From assembly GCF_965223525.1 (NCBI RefSeq), contig NZ_OZ245005.1, positions 930,001 through 994,000 on the forward strand: a stretch of 64,000 bases of DNA, in the 5' to 3' direction. A program made the translations under genes and the position numbers. The stretch comes from Leptofilum sp965223525. GTDB lineage: Bacteria; Chloroflexota; Anaerolineae; Promineifilales; Promineifilaceae. A model generated the notes under the pieces. That model was not told the origin of the DNA, ran no database searches, and saw nothing but the letters and a program-made list of their open reading frames with translations. This document shows, one piece after another, positions 36,783 to 45,170 of the stretch (the stretch's first letter is position 1; every line of letters begins with the position of its first letter).

Positions 36783-37211
36783 TTACCAGGCGGCTAATTC
36801 CTTCATGGCCACGATTTTGCTCACCTTGATCCGCACCAGGTATTCACCGGGGACGCTGTTGCGCTTGCCGAAGGCTTCGGCCTGGTCTGCGCCCATGTAG
36901 CGGACACCAATGCGGGTGGCCCATTTGAGGCTTTCCGCCAAATCTTCGCTGATCTCTACCGTGCCTTCGACCATCACGAAGGCGTAGGGGGCTACTTCTT
37001 CATCTACGGTGAGGGCGATACGGCCGTCTCTTACCAAATTCTTCCCCTTCACCGAGCTGTGCCAGGTGTTGAAGATCAGGTCGTCGCCGTCTAGCACAAA
37101 CCAGATGGGGGCGACGTGGGGACGGCCGTCTTTGCGGACGGTGGCTAATTTGCCGGTGCGGGTGCCGGTGGCTAAAAATTCGTAGGCTTCTGCTTGGGTC
37201 ATCTTTTTCAT
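36783..37211 (-). CDS. PPOX-class flavin/F420-binding protein
   Basis: The start at 37211 follows AGGAGA (MKKMTQAEAYEFLA), and the longer frame runs into a REPIN and is dismissed. The 142-residue protein is a split-barrel PPOX-family member: GKLATVRKDGRPHVAPIWFVLDGD and LVRDGRIALTVDEE are the cofactor-binding strands. Relatives use FMN or F420 to reduce small molecules; the substrate is unknown. REPINs flank it on both sides. Confidence 0.85.
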   Translation of the reverse strand: MKKMTQAEAYEFLATGTRTGKLATVRKDGRPHVAPIWFVLDGDDLIFNTWHSSVKGKNLVRDGRIALTVDEEVAPYAFVMVEGTVEISEDLAESLKWATRIGVRYMGADQAEAFGKRNSVPGEYLVRIKVSKIVAMKELAAW

Positions 37212-37631
37212 GTTGGGTCTCCTGTTGTCAAAGGAGATTTCAAAAGTCTCGAATCTTTCTGGCAAATAGCGGACTACGTGCAAGACTTTTGAAATCTTTT
37301 CATGGGAAATACGTAAAAGGGCGAGTAAAAGGGCGAGGCAGTTAGTGAGTTTGTTGGTTTTGCTTGGCAATGATCGTTGCCAACTGCCTCGCCCCTACCT
37401 TGATTGATTATTGATTTGAAAATTCTGGTAAAATAATATTGTAGATGGCAGGGAAGTAAAATGGAAACGGCCGTTCTCACTACGGTCTCATCATATTATG
37501 CCCAAAATGTGGGACAATAATAGCAAGGAATCTACCTAAAAAGCCGCAGAGACATTCCAAAACGAGGGAAACCCTCAAAAATCTCTATGCCTATGGGCAG
37601 ACCTCTGTGGCCATTTAATAGGACGGGAAAA
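37212..37631. other. Intergenic region with REPIN and GGGCGAGGCA repeat
   Basis: No gene is visible. The region holds a REPIN (37235-37297), a long imperfect inverted repeat with GGGCGAGGCAGTT near 37333 and AACTGCCTCGCCCCTAC near 37382, and an ACGGCCGT near 37470. The promoter of the UPF0182 gene should lie in the last 150 bases, but I see no clear -35/-10 pair. Confidence 0.6.
37235..37297. repeat. REPIN: inverted REP pair, second copy of the 36520 type
   Basis: AGATTTCAAAAGTCT (37235-37249) and AGACTTTTGAAATCT (37283-37297) flank a 33-nt spacer containing CTTTCTGGCAAATAGCG. Confidence 0.85.
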
Positions 37632-40508
37632 ATGAGTCGAGATAACTGGGACATCCCAGAAGTGTTCCGGCGAGCAATGGAAGAGGCTGGCTGGGAAGGT
37701 AATCGGGGCGAGGGCGGCGAAGGTGGTGAAGGCGGCGACCGTCCGCCCTTCCCTAGCCGTCCGCGCCGCCCACGCGGCAGCAACCGCAACTTGTGGATCA
37801 TCGGGATTATATTTTTACTGTTCATCAGCCTCAACTGGCTGGTGGGCATCTACACAGATTGGCTCTGGTTTACGGAACTGACCTACGAAAACGTATGGCT
37901 AACGCGCTGGAGCTACCAATTTTTTAGCTTTGTGGCCTTTTTCATCATTGCCTTCCTCATTTTGTGGGGCAACTGGGCCATCGCCCGCCGCCGCGCTATT
38001 AAAGATACACCTGAGTACAATCCGCGCTTTTTGCAAATTGGCGCCGTTAAGTGGATTTTGCTGGGTCTGGCACTCTTTTTATCCTTTGGTTTTGCCAGTT
38101 CCATTGCGGTGCGTTGGGACGAATTTTTGCTGTTCCTCAATCGCGTTCCCTTCGGCACCGATGATCCCATCTTCAACCGAGACATCAGCTTTTATCTGTT
38201 TGAGCTGCCCGTGTATGAGGCGCTCCAGCAGTGGCTGGTGTCGCTGCTGCTGCTCACCATTTTGGGCACGCTGGCAATCTATGCTGTGAATAACGTGATC
38301 GAGATTCAGCGGGGCAAATGGCGTCCCTGGGAATCGGCCGTTTTGCGGCAGCATGTGGCCTTTTTAGCGGCGCTCATTTTGCTGCTGTGGGCCAGCGGCA
38401 ATCTTTTTGAGATTTTTAACCTGAACTATTCCAGCAGGGGCGTGGTGTTTGGCGCTAGCTACACAGACATCAATGCGTCGCTGTACGCGCTGTACGGCCA
38501 AATTGCTTTCATGGTGCTGGGTGCCCTGGTAATGCTTGTGAATATTTTCCGGTTGAGTTTACGGCCGTTGCTCGTAGCGGGCGGGTTATGGCTGCTGACC
38601 ACCATTTTGGTGGGCGGCGTCTATCCCTCCCTGCTGCAACGGTTCGAGGTGGAGCCAAACGAGCTGGTGCGCGAGACGCCGTACATCCAATACAACATTG
38701 ATTTCACTCGGCTGGGCTTTAATCTGGACGAAATTCAAACCCGCGACTTTGCCCAGGTGGATCCACTCAACCAGGCCGACATCAACGCCAACAGTGACGT
38801 ATTGAACAATATTCGTCTGTGGGATTATCGTCCGCTCCAGGCCACGTACACGCAGCTTCAGGCGTTACGGCCGTATTATGTCTTTGGCGAAATTGACATT
38901 GATCGCTACGAAATTGATGGCGAATTGCAACAAGTGATGCTGGCCACCCGTGAGCTAGACAAAAGTCAACTTCCTTCACTCGCCTGGGTGAATACTAAGC
39001 TAGAGTTCACGCACGGGTATGGCATTGTTATGAACCCTGTAGACCGCTTCACTGCCGACGGCCAGCCAGAATTTTTCATCAAGAATCTGCCGCCGGAAAG
39101 TGAAATTCCGCTAGAAGTGACTCGACCAGAAATCTACTACGGCGAATTAGCCAACGATGAGGTGTTTGTGGGAAGCGACCGGGATGAATTTAGCTACCCC
39201 AGCGGCAACGAAAACGTCTACTCCAGCTACCAGGGCACGGGCGGCGTCCCGCTGGATAGCTTCCTCAAGCGGCTGGCGTTTGCCTTCCGCCTGGGCGATA
39301 CTAACGTACTGCTGAGTGATGAAATCAACACCCAAACCCGCATTCAAATTCATCGCCAAATCCAGGAGCGCATTGATATGATCACGCCGTTCCTGGCCCT
39401 GGACAGCGATCCATACATTGTGCTAACCAACGATGGCAATTTGGTTTGGATTCAGGATGCGTTTACGTATAGCGGCCGTTTCCCTTACGCCACCCCCGAT
39501 TCAGCCACCAACATCAACTACATTCGCAACGCTGTCAAGATCACCATTGATGCTTACAATGGCACCATCAACTACTACATTGCCGACGAAGATGATCCGA
39601 TCATTCAGTCATACAGCAACGCCTTTCCTGGCCTATTCAAGCCACTCAGCCAGATGCCAGAAAGTTTACTTAGCCATCTGCGCTACCCTGAAGATTTGTT
39701 CACCATCCAGGCAGAACAATATTTGCGCTACCACATGACAGACGTGCGTGTCTTCTTCAACCAGGAAGATGTGTGGCAGATTCCGCAAGAGGTTTTTGAA
39801 GGCAATCAACAGCCAATGGAACCATACTACGTTATCATGCCGCTGCCCGGCGAGGCGGAAAGCGAATATTTGATGATCCAGCCATTCAATCCGGTGGGCA
39901 AAGACAACATGATCGCCTGGATGGCCGTCCGCAACGACCCGGAGAATTATGGCGAATTGGTGGTTTACGAACTGCCAAAGCAAGAGTTGGTCTTTGGGCC
40001 GCTACAGGTAGAAAGCCGCATAGATCAGGAACCAACTATTTCGCAGCAGTTTTCGCTGTGGGATCAGGGTGGCTCTAACGTGATTCGTGGCAACCTGCTG
40101 GTCATTCCGCTAAATGACAGCTTTTTGTACGTGGAGCCCGTCTATCTGCGTGCCGACACCAGTGCCTTGCCGGAGCTTAAGCGAGTTATTGTGGCGACAG
40201 ATACGCGCATTGCGATGGACACGTCGCTGAATGGTGCGCTCTCCGCGTTGCTGCTAGAGTCTCCGGGGGATATTGTGGTGGAGGATGAGGGAGATGGCGA
40301 TACGGCCGTTTCCACCGAAGACAGCCCTCCCGTCCAAACAGCCCCTGTAGACGCGACGGTTGAAGAGCTGATCAGTGCAGCTAATACCCACTTTGAAGCT
40401 GCTCAAGCCGCCCAGCGCGACGGTGACTGGGCCACCTACGGCGCAGAACTGGCCGCTCTGGAAGAAACGCTCAACCGACTGGTTGAGCTGACAGGTGAAA
40501 CACCATAA
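37632..40508 (+). CDS. UPF0182 family large membrane protein
   Basis: The start at 37632 (MSRDNWDIPEVFRRAM) lies after a purine-rich AGGACGGGAAAA. The 958-residue protein has a Gly/Arg/Pro-rich cytoplasmic N-terminus and about seven transmembrane helices (about 55-360). A large extracytoplasmic domain follows, with FEVEPNELVRETPYIQYNI and EFSYPSGNENVYSSYQGTGGVPLDS, typical of UPF0182. The C-terminus carries an acidic segment and a short helical tail. The family is widespread in actinobacteria, cyanobacteria and Chloroflexota but has no established function. Confidence 0.9.
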   Translation: MSRDNWDIPEVFRRAMEEAGWEGNRGEGGEGGEGGDRPPFPSRPRRPRGSNRNLWIIGIIFLLFISLNWLVGIYTDWLWFTELTYENVWLTRWSYQFFSFVAFFIIAFLILWGNWAIARRRAIKDTPEYNPRFLQIGAVKWILLGLALFLSFGFASSIAVRWDEFLLFLNRVPFGTDDPIFNRDISFYLFELPVYEALQQWLVSLLLLTILGTLAIYAVNNVIEIQRGKWRPWESAVLRQHVAFLAALILLLWASGNLFEIFNLNYSSRGVVFGASYTDINASLYALYGQIAFMVLGALVMLVNIFRLSLRPLLVAGGLWLLTTILVGGVYPSLLQRFEVEPNELVRETPYIQYNIDFTRLGFNLDEIQTRDFAQVDPLNQADINANSDVLNNIRLWDYRPLQATYTQLQALRPYYVFGEIDIDRYEIDGELQQVMLATRELDKSQLPSLAWVNTKLEFTHGYGIVMNPVDRFTADGQPEFFIKNLPPESEIPLEVTRPEIYYGELANDEVFVGSDRDEFSYPSGNENVYSSYQGTGGVPLDSFLKRLAFAFRLGDTNVLLSDEINTQTRIQIHRQIQERIDMITPFLALDSDPYIVLTNDGNLVWIQDAFTYSGRFPYATPDSATNINYIRNAVKITIDAYNGTINYYIADEDDPIIQSYSNAFPGLFKPLSQMPESLLSHLRYPEDLFTIQAEQYLRYHMTDVRVFFNQEDVWQIPQEVFEGNQQPMEPYYVIMPLPGEAESEYLMIQPFNPVGKDNMIAWMAVRNDPENYGELVVYELPKQELVFGPLQVESRIDQEPTISQQFSLWDQGGSNVIRGNLLVIPLNDSFLYVEPVYLRADTSALPELKRVIVATDTRIAMDTSLNGALSALLLESPGDIVVEDEGDGDTAVSTEDSPPVQTAPVDATVEELISAANTHFEAAQAAQRDGDWATYGAELAALEETLNRLVELTGETP

Positions 40509-40537
40509 ACTAACCCCCTCCCTAGCCCTCCCCTTGC

Positions 40538-40556
40538 GGGGGCTGAGGGGAGGACA
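40538..40556. repeat. Left member of a 19-bp inverted repeat flanking the IS
   Basis: GGGGGCTGAGGGGAGGACA here is the exact reverse complement of 41740-41758, on the other side of the transposase gene. It could mark an outer boundary, or be two copies of a common G-rich spacer motif. Confidence 0.5.
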
Positions 40557-41739
40557 CCTTTTCAGGCAAGCCTAGGGTCGGGCAAGAATTGTAAATTGTA
40601 AATTGATAAAATGGTTATGTCTCAAAACAAACTCAAAGAAGAATTGAAGCCCCTCTTTGAACAAACTCCAATGACGACGTATACGGCCGTCTGCATGACG
40701 CTGCATTGGTTGAGCAAGACCTTGCGAAACCGCAACGCTTCCCAAAGCAAGCGACCAAGCATAGGCGACCACCAGGAGAACAAGCAGACGATCCATATGG
40801 TCTGGATGACTAATCCGACTGTCTGCCCAATGCCAGCCACCGCTTTTGAGGTCGCGGAAACTTTGCTCCTGCCAATTGCGGTTGGCATACTCAAAGCCAG
40901 TCAGCGTAGTGTCATTGGTTACCAACGCCCATGCTTGGTCATAGCCTGCGCTCCAAATCGCATGTGCGGTTGCTGGCAACCGGCCGCGCTGCTTGAAAGC
41001 GAGTCCATCAGCCGACCACTGTTGACCAGCCTGTACCATGTTGGCAATGGCAAAATCGCCTGCCTCGGTGCAGATTTTGGTCATGCTGGTAACGCGAAAC
41101 AGATAGCACCAACCCAAGCTGGCCACAGCCTGACACAAATCAGGAGATGTCCCAATCCCTCGGTCAGCCAACACCACGACGTTTCTGTCTGCTGCAATGC
41201 CCTTCTTGACAGTTTGCAACAGGGCTGTGACCATGCCAACTTGCCCCTCGGCTGGGTACTGGTCATGATTGTTGGCAATATAACAACGCCAGGCCAGAGG
41301 GATACAACGTCCTTCCCAGGCAGCGCCAACCACCATGGCAGCCAAGCGGTCTTGCAACTTTGTCTCATCCACCAGCAGATAAAGCTTGCCTGGTGGCAAC
41401 TGGCTGACAATCCAGGCTGTCCATTGGCTGAAGAAGGCTTGCAGAGGAAAACGTTTGTTGTCCAGAAAACGTCGCAAGCGACGGGCACAACTTTCGACCC
41501 TCTCGCCTGTAGCAACCTGGCGGGCAATCTGTTGCTGTTGGCAGCTTTCTGCTCGCATGATGCCCAGGCTAAACAAGCCGACGTTATCGACTTGCCAGCT
41601 ATTGAGACAAGGCAATTGGCTGGCGATTGTTTGATTCCATTGATAAAGTACTGGATAGCTCATTTTGGCCTCCTTCTGACGTTTTGGAACACATCAGAAT
41701 TGTCCTTGATGAGCTATTCTTTTTTCAACCCTCTAAACA
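40557..41739 (-). mobile_element. IS4-type insertion sequence, boundaries approximate
   Basis: A single transposase gene fills the element. The limits given are the interior of the flanking 19-bp inverted repeats. I found no convincing terminal inverted repeats or target duplication closer to the gene, so the true ends are uncertain. Confidence 0.5.
40572..41663 (-). CDS. IS4-like DDE transposase
   Basis: The 363-residue protein starts at 41663 behind AAGGAGG. The DDE triad is visible as LLVDETKL, VVLADRGIG and the E of NWQEQSFRDLKSGGWHW, which is the IS4-type Y/W-R-E-K signature. Length and motifs are complete, so it may be active. An ACGGCCGT lies near its 3' end (about 40683). It is convergent with the UPF0182 gene. 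Confidence 0.85.
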   Translation of the reverse strand: MSYPVLYQWNQTIASQLPCLNSWQVDNVGLFSLGIMRAESCQQQQIARQVATGERVESCARRLRRFLDNKRFPLQAFFSQWTAWIVSQLPPGKLYLLVDETKLQDRLAAMVVGAAWEGRCIPLAWRCYIANNHDQYPAEGQVGMVTALLQTVKKGIAADRNVVVLADRGIGTSPDLCQAVASLGWCYLFRVTSMTKICTEAGDFAIANMVQAGQQWSADGLAFKQRGRLPATAHAIWSAGYDQAWALVTNDTTLTGFEYANRNWQEQSFRDLKSGGWHWADSRISHPDHMDRLLVLLVVAYAWSLALGSVAVSQGLAQPMQRHADGRIRRHWSLFKEGLQFFFEFVLRHNHFINLQFTILARP

Positions 41740-42055
41740 TGTCCTCCCCTCAGCCCCCCCCTGGGGGAAGGCAAACCGGGACGACAGGTTAATGGTTGGT
41801 ATCATTGCCTGTTCTATCCCGTTTTGCACCTCTACTCAAAACTAAAGTAAGAGGATTCGCTCAATCATGGGCATAATTTTCTTACCAAAGCAAATAACTG
41901 GTCGATTGTTCTCGGTTTGACCATCATCTGAATTCACTCAATAATCTCTGAAGGCTGAAATGCAATTAAGAGTTTAGGAAACTCACAATTGAGTGATGTT
42001 TTTTCGAAATGCCTCAAACCATGCTATGAGCACAATAGGTTGTATTTGTTAATGA
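41664..42055. other. Intergenic region right of the IS
   Basis: It contains the right 19-bp inverted repeat (41740-41758). Short open frames run through it without ribosome binding sites. Nothing else is recognisable. Confidence 0.5.
41740..41758. repeat. Right member of a 19-bp inverted repeat flanking the IS
   Basis: TGTCCTCCCCTCAGCCCCC is the exact reverse complement of 40538-40556. Confidence 0.5.
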
Positions 42056-42763
42056 TTACTCAAAATCTGATGCTTGCAAAGATTGACCCGTCACATGATT
42101 ATAGGATTCGACGATCAGTTGAAAAGTGATATCTAATTCAGCTATATTCAGAGGTGTGAAAAGCATCACAAATCCATCCCATCCTTCTCGTTCATCTGCC
42201 CAAGGATGCCTCTCACCCCACCCCTTTTCTGCAACTTCCAAAGCCCGCTCATAGGGTAAGGGTGCATGTAAACTACCATCAGGATGAATATGAGCAAACT
42301 CACGACCTGAAACAATAACTTCTGGATGCGCCAGATCAATATCATCACTTAACCACATTCCTCGTGCCCCTGGCAAAGAGACAATAGTTGGTCTGTTTTC
42401 TACGCCGGGCAGCGAAAATGCTCGTCGCGAAAGCTCTTCATTAATTGCCTCAATAGACACGACCCCAATTTGTACATGTGGTACCGTACCGCTTGTTTGC
42501 GTGCGTGCCCCTGATCGCTCAGGCAGGGAGAAATGAGATGTTTCCGCTAAGGATTCATCTGATGTCTCATTCTCTTCTTCATTGGGGGGAAGTTCAAGGT
42601 CATCGTAGTAATATTCTTCGTCATAGGTGGAATTTTCTGCAACCTCAGGGGTCGCGACTTCGTTGATCTGTATCCCATCGGCCTGTTCTTGATTGCCTGA
42701 ACAGGCCCCTAGAAGGGTAACCGCAGTTATGAGAATAATTAGCACTTTTATCCATTTATCCAT
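42056..42763 (-). CDS. Lipoprotein with DUF5519 (luciferase-like) domain
   Basis: The start at 42763 follows TAGGAG. The signal sequence ends in L-L-G-A-C, a good lipobox. Residues about 30-75 are an acidic, Tyr/Glu-rich spacer. The C-terminal half contains REFAHIHPDGSLHAPLPYE, KGWGERHPWA and GFVMLFTPLN, which I recognise as the DUF5519 'luciferase' pattern with its paired histidines. The length is 235 residues. Function in bacteria is not known; a metal or small-ligand role is possible. No operon partner is evident. Confidence 0.7.
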   Translation of the reverse strand: MDKWIKVLIILITAVTLLGACSGNQEQADGIQINEVATPEVAENSTYDEEYYYDDLELPPNEEENETSDESLAETSHFSLPERSGARTQTSGTVPHVQIGVVSIEAINEELSRRAFSLPGVENRPTIVSLPGARGMWLSDDIDLAHPEVIVSGREFAHIHPDGSLHAPLPYERALEVAEKGWGERHPWADEREGWDGFVMLFTPLNIAELDITFQLIVESYNHVTGQSLQASDFE

Positions 42764-42968
42764 ATTTATTCTCCTATTAAGTCAGGTGGATGGAGATCAG
42801 TCCTGAACAGTTTCGGCAGGATGTATCTAATATTATCCTTTGAAATGAGCGGGTAATAGGCAGAATTTCAGCTCGAAAAGTAAGAAGGCAGATTTAAAAA
42901 TAGAGTTGTTCTAGTTGAACTACTCTATTTTTTACACTGGATCGAGGTGGAAGGGATGGACAATTTTA

Positions 42969-43388
42969 TCAAAGGCGATTATCAAGTAATATACTGCTTG
43001 CCCCTGTGATAGCAAAAGACAATGAAGCAACACCTAAAATCAAAACGAATTCATAACCGTTTTCGCTAACAAAGAAACCATTTGGTAAATGCACAACTAA
43101 TAGAGCAACAATCATATCGATGGCGAGCAAAAGACCGACAATTCGTGTTCCGATTCCTAAAATTAAAGCGAGGCCTCCCAGCAACTCAAGAAGCGAAACA
43201 ACAATGGCGAAAAACCCCGCTGCTGGAATTCCTATACTGCCAAAAAAACCGCCTGTCCCCTCAAAACCAAATGTAAAAATTTTCTGCCAGCCGTGTGCAA
43301 AAAAGATGATCCCTACAGCAACTCGAATGATTGTCATTGCCACATCAGCTTTATCTGGTGCGGGTTGCAACAACGCTTTTATATTCAT
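42969..43388 (-). CDS. DoxX family membrane protein
   Basis: The start at 43388 follows AAGGAG. The 139-residue protein has four transmembrane helices with the DoxX pattern IIRVAVGIIFFAHGWQKIF and LLELLGGLALILGIGTRIVGL. DoxX proteins are linked to redox or thiol stress and quinone chemistry, often without a defined reaction. The AraC-type regulator gene upstream on the same strand may control it. Confidence 0.85.
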   Translation of the reverse strand: MNIKALLQPAPDKADVAMTIIRVAVGIIFFAHGWQKIFTFGFEGTGGFFGSIGIPAAGFFAIVVSLLELLGGLALILGIGTRIVGLLLAIDMIVALLVVHLPNGFFVSENGYEFVLILGVASLSFAITGASSILLDNRL

Positions 43389-43737
43389 TTCTTTTTCTCC
43401 TTATTTTCCTAACTAATTATAAATTCACTACCCATTTGCGATTTTTGATAAAGTTTCACGTCCTAGGTTCAGCGTTCATACTTTCCAAAAGATTCACTAC
43501 TGAAGGTCATAAACTGTGATGTTCATTGTCTCGACATCAAGGATTAACGCCGGATTCTTTCTCAAATCCTGAGATCGAAGCACCGCTGTTTACTTTGCTT
43601 GCCCAATGAACGGAAAGGTAAACTAAACCACCTTCGCTTGGGAGTTGAACAATTTTGGATAACAGAAGTTGAATAGCTTTGTTGATTCGGTTGTTTTTAG
43701 TTTAGGGAATAAGGAGGAAGCTGGTAAGTGAAAACGT
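43389..43737. other. Intergenic region upstream of the DoxX gene
   Basis: These 349 bases between the DoxX gene and the 3' end of the AraC-type gene show no gene, repeat or clear promoter. Confidence 0.5.
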
Positions 43738-44616
43738 TTAGACGTTCTGGTACTTTCTTTTGAATTGTTCCCGGAACTGGCGTGGTGTGCTTTTAGTTTC
43801 GCGTTTGAAAAATCGGCCAAAATAAGATGGATCGGCAAAGCTTAGTGTGAAAGCAACCTCAGCGATGGTCATGTTTGTATGAACAAGGAGCCGCTTAGCT
43901 TCCAGAACCCGTCGCTGCCTTAACAATGTACCAGCAGAGACTCCCATTACCTGGCGTACAGTCGTGGTCAAATGCGCAACAGACACGCCTATAGTTTCTG
44001 CAAGTTGACCAATGCTGAGTTTTTCAGTGACGCTTTGCTCTACCTGATCTAGGAACTCGCGCGTTATTCGTTGTTCTGCAACTAAACTTTCAGTTGAATT
44101 ACTCTTTAAATTATAGAATCTCTTGGCTCGGATTAACATCATCTGTAGCATTGAGACAGTCGTTTCTCGCCAACCAAAATCCTGTGTCTTAAATTCAGAC
44201 TCGACATTATCCATCATTTGCCGAAACCACTTCGCTTCTTCTACTGACAAATAACAGGCTGCTTTGCCAAAAGGACTAAATAGGTCAAGTTGGGGCAAGA
44301 GGGAATCATGACCAAAAAAAGGAAATACCTCTTCCTCGAAGAGGATAACAAAACCGACTGGTAATTTTTCTATTTCTTTCCAATAGTGAACTTGACCACG
44401 GCCGACAGTGAAGAGTGTGTTGGGGCGGATTGGGTACTCTACAAAGTCAATAATGTGAGTGCCGCTCCCAGATGAAATGAAGAAAAACTCATTAAATGTA
44501 TGTCGGTGTGGGTTAGGTCCAATAGACCCAGTCGGTGATAATTCAGTCCGGTAAAAATTTAGGGAAATGTCGCTTTGACGAATTCCATCAAGTCGTTGGA
44601 GTGGTAATTTATCCAT
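43738..44616 (-). CDS. AraC-family transcriptional regulator
   Basis: The 292-residue protein starts at ATG 44616 (or TTG 44622). The N-terminal half is a cupin-like sensor (PHRHTFNEFFFISSGSGTHIIDF). The C-terminal 100 residues are two AraC helix-turn-helix motifs: LSIGQLAETIGVSVAHLTTTVRQVMG and MTIAEVAFTLSFADPSYFGRFFKRETKSTPRQFR. It probably activates a nearby gene, DoxX being the closest downstream; the effector is unknown. Confidence 0.9.
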   Translation of the reverse strand: MDKLPLQRLDGIRQSDISLNFYRTELSPTGSIGPNPHRHTFNEFFFISSGSGTHIIDFVEYPIRPNTLFTVGRGQVHYWKEIEKLPVGFVILFEEEVFPFFGHDSLLPQLDLFSPFGKAACYLSVEEAKWFRQMMDNVESEFKTQDFGWRETTVSMLQMMLIRAKRFYNLKSNSTESLVAEQRITREFLDQVEQSVTEKLSIGQLAETIGVSVAHLTTTVRQVMGVSAGTLLRQRRVLEAKRLLVHTNMTIAEVAFTLSFADPSYFGRFFKRETKSTPRQFREQFKRKYQNV

Positions 44617-44893
44617 AACCAAAGGGGGTTGTTGATCAGCAGTTGATTCAGTAGTTGCTTACTAAATGTGAAGTGAATTATTGCGTTAACCCATGTTTTC
44701 AGCAATCAATGCATTACTATTCGACTTCATACATGAAGCTTTTGCAGCAAATTTGTCATGTAATGTTAATTTTTCTTTTCTGCTAGTTGCAATTTTTCAC
44801 CAATCTTCCGGTTTGACCTGCTCCCTTTGTTATTGCCAACCTCTACCTTAGTTGTAAAGCTTCAAATTGAGAAGGATGTAACCTGAATGTTGA
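44617..44893. other. AT-rich intergenic region
   Basis: This should hold the promoters of the AraC-type gene (minus) and the tRNA-like gene (plus). I see no strong consensus match or repeat. Confidence 0.4.
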
Positions 44894-44987
44894 CGGGGAA
44901 GGCATCTGGTAGCCCAATGAACTATAAGGTCAAATCGGAGTGTAATGGCGGGCCAATTGATCGTGGGTTCAAATCCCGCTGCCCCGA
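44894..44987 (+). tRNA. tRNA-like gene with long variable arm, possible tRNA-Sec(UCA)
   Basis: The 3' half is convincingly tRNA-like: GTGGG-TTCAAAT-CCCGC is a T arm (44963-44979), and TGCCCCG after it pairs with CGGGG at 44894-44898. GGC-ATCTGGTA-GCC (44901-44914) looks like a D arm. A bulged stem at 44943-44959 would be a long variable arm. At 94 nt this suits Ser, Leu, Tyr or Sec. TCA sits centrally in a 7-nt loop at 44928-44934, but its 6-bp stem has two mismatches, base 33 is G, and the acceptor stem has an A-G mismatch. No CCA is encoded. A perfect terminator follows. It may be a divergent tRNA-Sec, a decayed tRNA, or another tRNA-like RNA. Confidence 0.4.
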
Positions 44988-44996
44988 CAGGTGAAG

Positions 44997-45035
44997 AAAG
45001 AGGCTGTATTCCACATAAAAATACAGCCTCTTTTT
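44997..45035 (+). terminator. Strong intrinsic terminator after the tRNA-like gene
   Basis: A perfect 14-bp stem (AAAGAGGCTGTATT at 44997-45010, AATACAGCCTCTTT at 45020-45033) with a 9-nt loop is followed by a T-rich run. It supports transcription of the tRNA-like gene. Confidence 0.9.
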
Positions 45036-45170
45036 ATTTACCCTAAAGGGATTGAATACCCCGCCATTTGTGGCGAATAGGATCTTTTTCAGTTTTGATA
45101 CCTCGTCTGCTTGCAGCAGGATAGTTCATTTGCAAATTGCATCAGCCGCATTAAGAAAGCGGTATCATGG

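Noticed and set aside
40557..41739. Terminal inverted repeats within the flanking 19-mers
   Set aside because: Only a weak shared ACAATTCT/AGAATTGT was visible, too short to define IS ends.
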